A stretch of DNA of 53,929 nucleotides from SCTG01 sp036005325 (lineage in GTDB: Bacteria; Nitrospirota; Nitrospiria; Nitrospirales; NS-4), in NCBI GenBank assembly GCA_036005325.1, contig DASYQR010000083.1:1-53929 (forward strand). The letters are read 5' to 3'. Below, piece after piece: positions 53,786 through 53,929 of this stretch. The notes under the pieces were generated by a model. The model worked only from the letters and a program-made list of their open reading frames with translations, was not told the DNA's origin and searched no databases. Position 1 is the stretch's first letter, and every line of letters starts with the position of its first letter. The position numbers and the translations under genes are program-made.

Positions 53786-53929
53786 TATCCAGGGGGATCT
53801 CGAGGTGAGCGCCTTATCGCGGGCGCTGCCCGACGTTGTGGGCGCAATTGACCCCGAGTACCTGAGACGGCAACGCTGGTTTGGAAGCAAGGGGAAGCCT
53901 ATCAGCGCGCTCCGCCTCAAGGAGCATGC
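53760..53929 (+). CDS. Maltokinase (Mak/Pep2), N-terminal part
   Basis: From ATG 53760, in a different frame from treS and overlapping its end by 26 bp, 56 residues run off the right edge: MVSKAPQFSIQGDLEVSALSR then YLRRQRWFGSKGKPISALRL. The RRQRWFGSKG block is the conserved start of maltokinases, which phosphorylate maltose at C1 to feed GlgE. The rest, including the kinase motifs, is outside the window, so the call rests on the N-terminal block and on the TreS-GlgE context. Confidence 0.8.

Overview
This is a GC-rich (judged by eye), gene-dense bacterial chromosome segment from a didermic organism. The Gram-negative envelope is shown by a complete Tol-Pal locus and LptD. Hopanoid genes (HpnD, HpnR), many small c-type cytochromes, a four-gene trehalose-to-glucan (GlgE) operon, a tandem pair of tRNA nucleotidyltransferases and an AmmeMemoRadiSam B protein together suggest the Nitrospirota, probably a Nitrospira-like nitrifier. 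That assignment is inference from gene content and protein character. There is no 16S rRNA gene, prophage, IS element or CRISPR array in the window.

Layout. Positions 1-9983 are a minus-strand run: a PP2C phosphatase, a cyclic-nucleotide-binding/TPR protein and a metallo-beta-lactamase-fold phosphodiesterase-like enzyme lead into accD, folC and lptD, followed by a cytochrome c, thioredoxin, recN and a partial HTH/Zn-ribbon regulator. Positions 10229-13227 (minus) hold molybdenum cofactor genes (moaC, a moaD-moaE fusion, moaA) coupled to a NiCoT-type metal transporter. Positions 13351-18219 are mostly plus strand: a FolB-methyltransferase fusion, AmmeMemoRadiSam B, a HAD phosphatase, a BtuF-like protein and hpnD, with a gamma-carbonic anhydrase on the minus strand. 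Positions 18217-19855 contain three paralogous small cytochromes c with two related terminators and one near-consensus promoter.

Positions 19988-32634 (minus) are a large housekeeping block. Read in transcription order it is tolQ-tolR-tolA-tolB-pal-cpoB-like-cpoB-mutL-miaA-mtnP-pfkB-TPR lipoprotein-rodZ-cdd, with many 4-bp ATGA overlaps. tRNA-Val and tRNA-Asp lie just upstream of tolQ, preceded by xerD and a 1-Cys peroxiredoxin. On the plus strand, 34770-39071 carry two related class II tRNA nucleotidyltransferases (the second fused to DHH and CBS domains) and a small membrane protein. Positions 39075-45726 (minus) carry hpnR, a Tat-exported MsrB, and the recG-orphan-ppx-response regulator operon.

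Positions 45886-47332 are an accessory-looking patch: a sigma-54-type promoter, a 44-residue pilin stub ended by an in-frame TAG, zinc-type rpmB, a 40-residue membrane peptide whose stop overlaps the rpmB stop, an AT-richer gap, and a PilZ protein with an internal 51-bp duplication. From 47517 to the right edge is a DUF5752-glgE-glgB-treS-maltokinase operon, which together would convert trehalose through maltose and maltose-1-phosphate into branched alpha-glucan.
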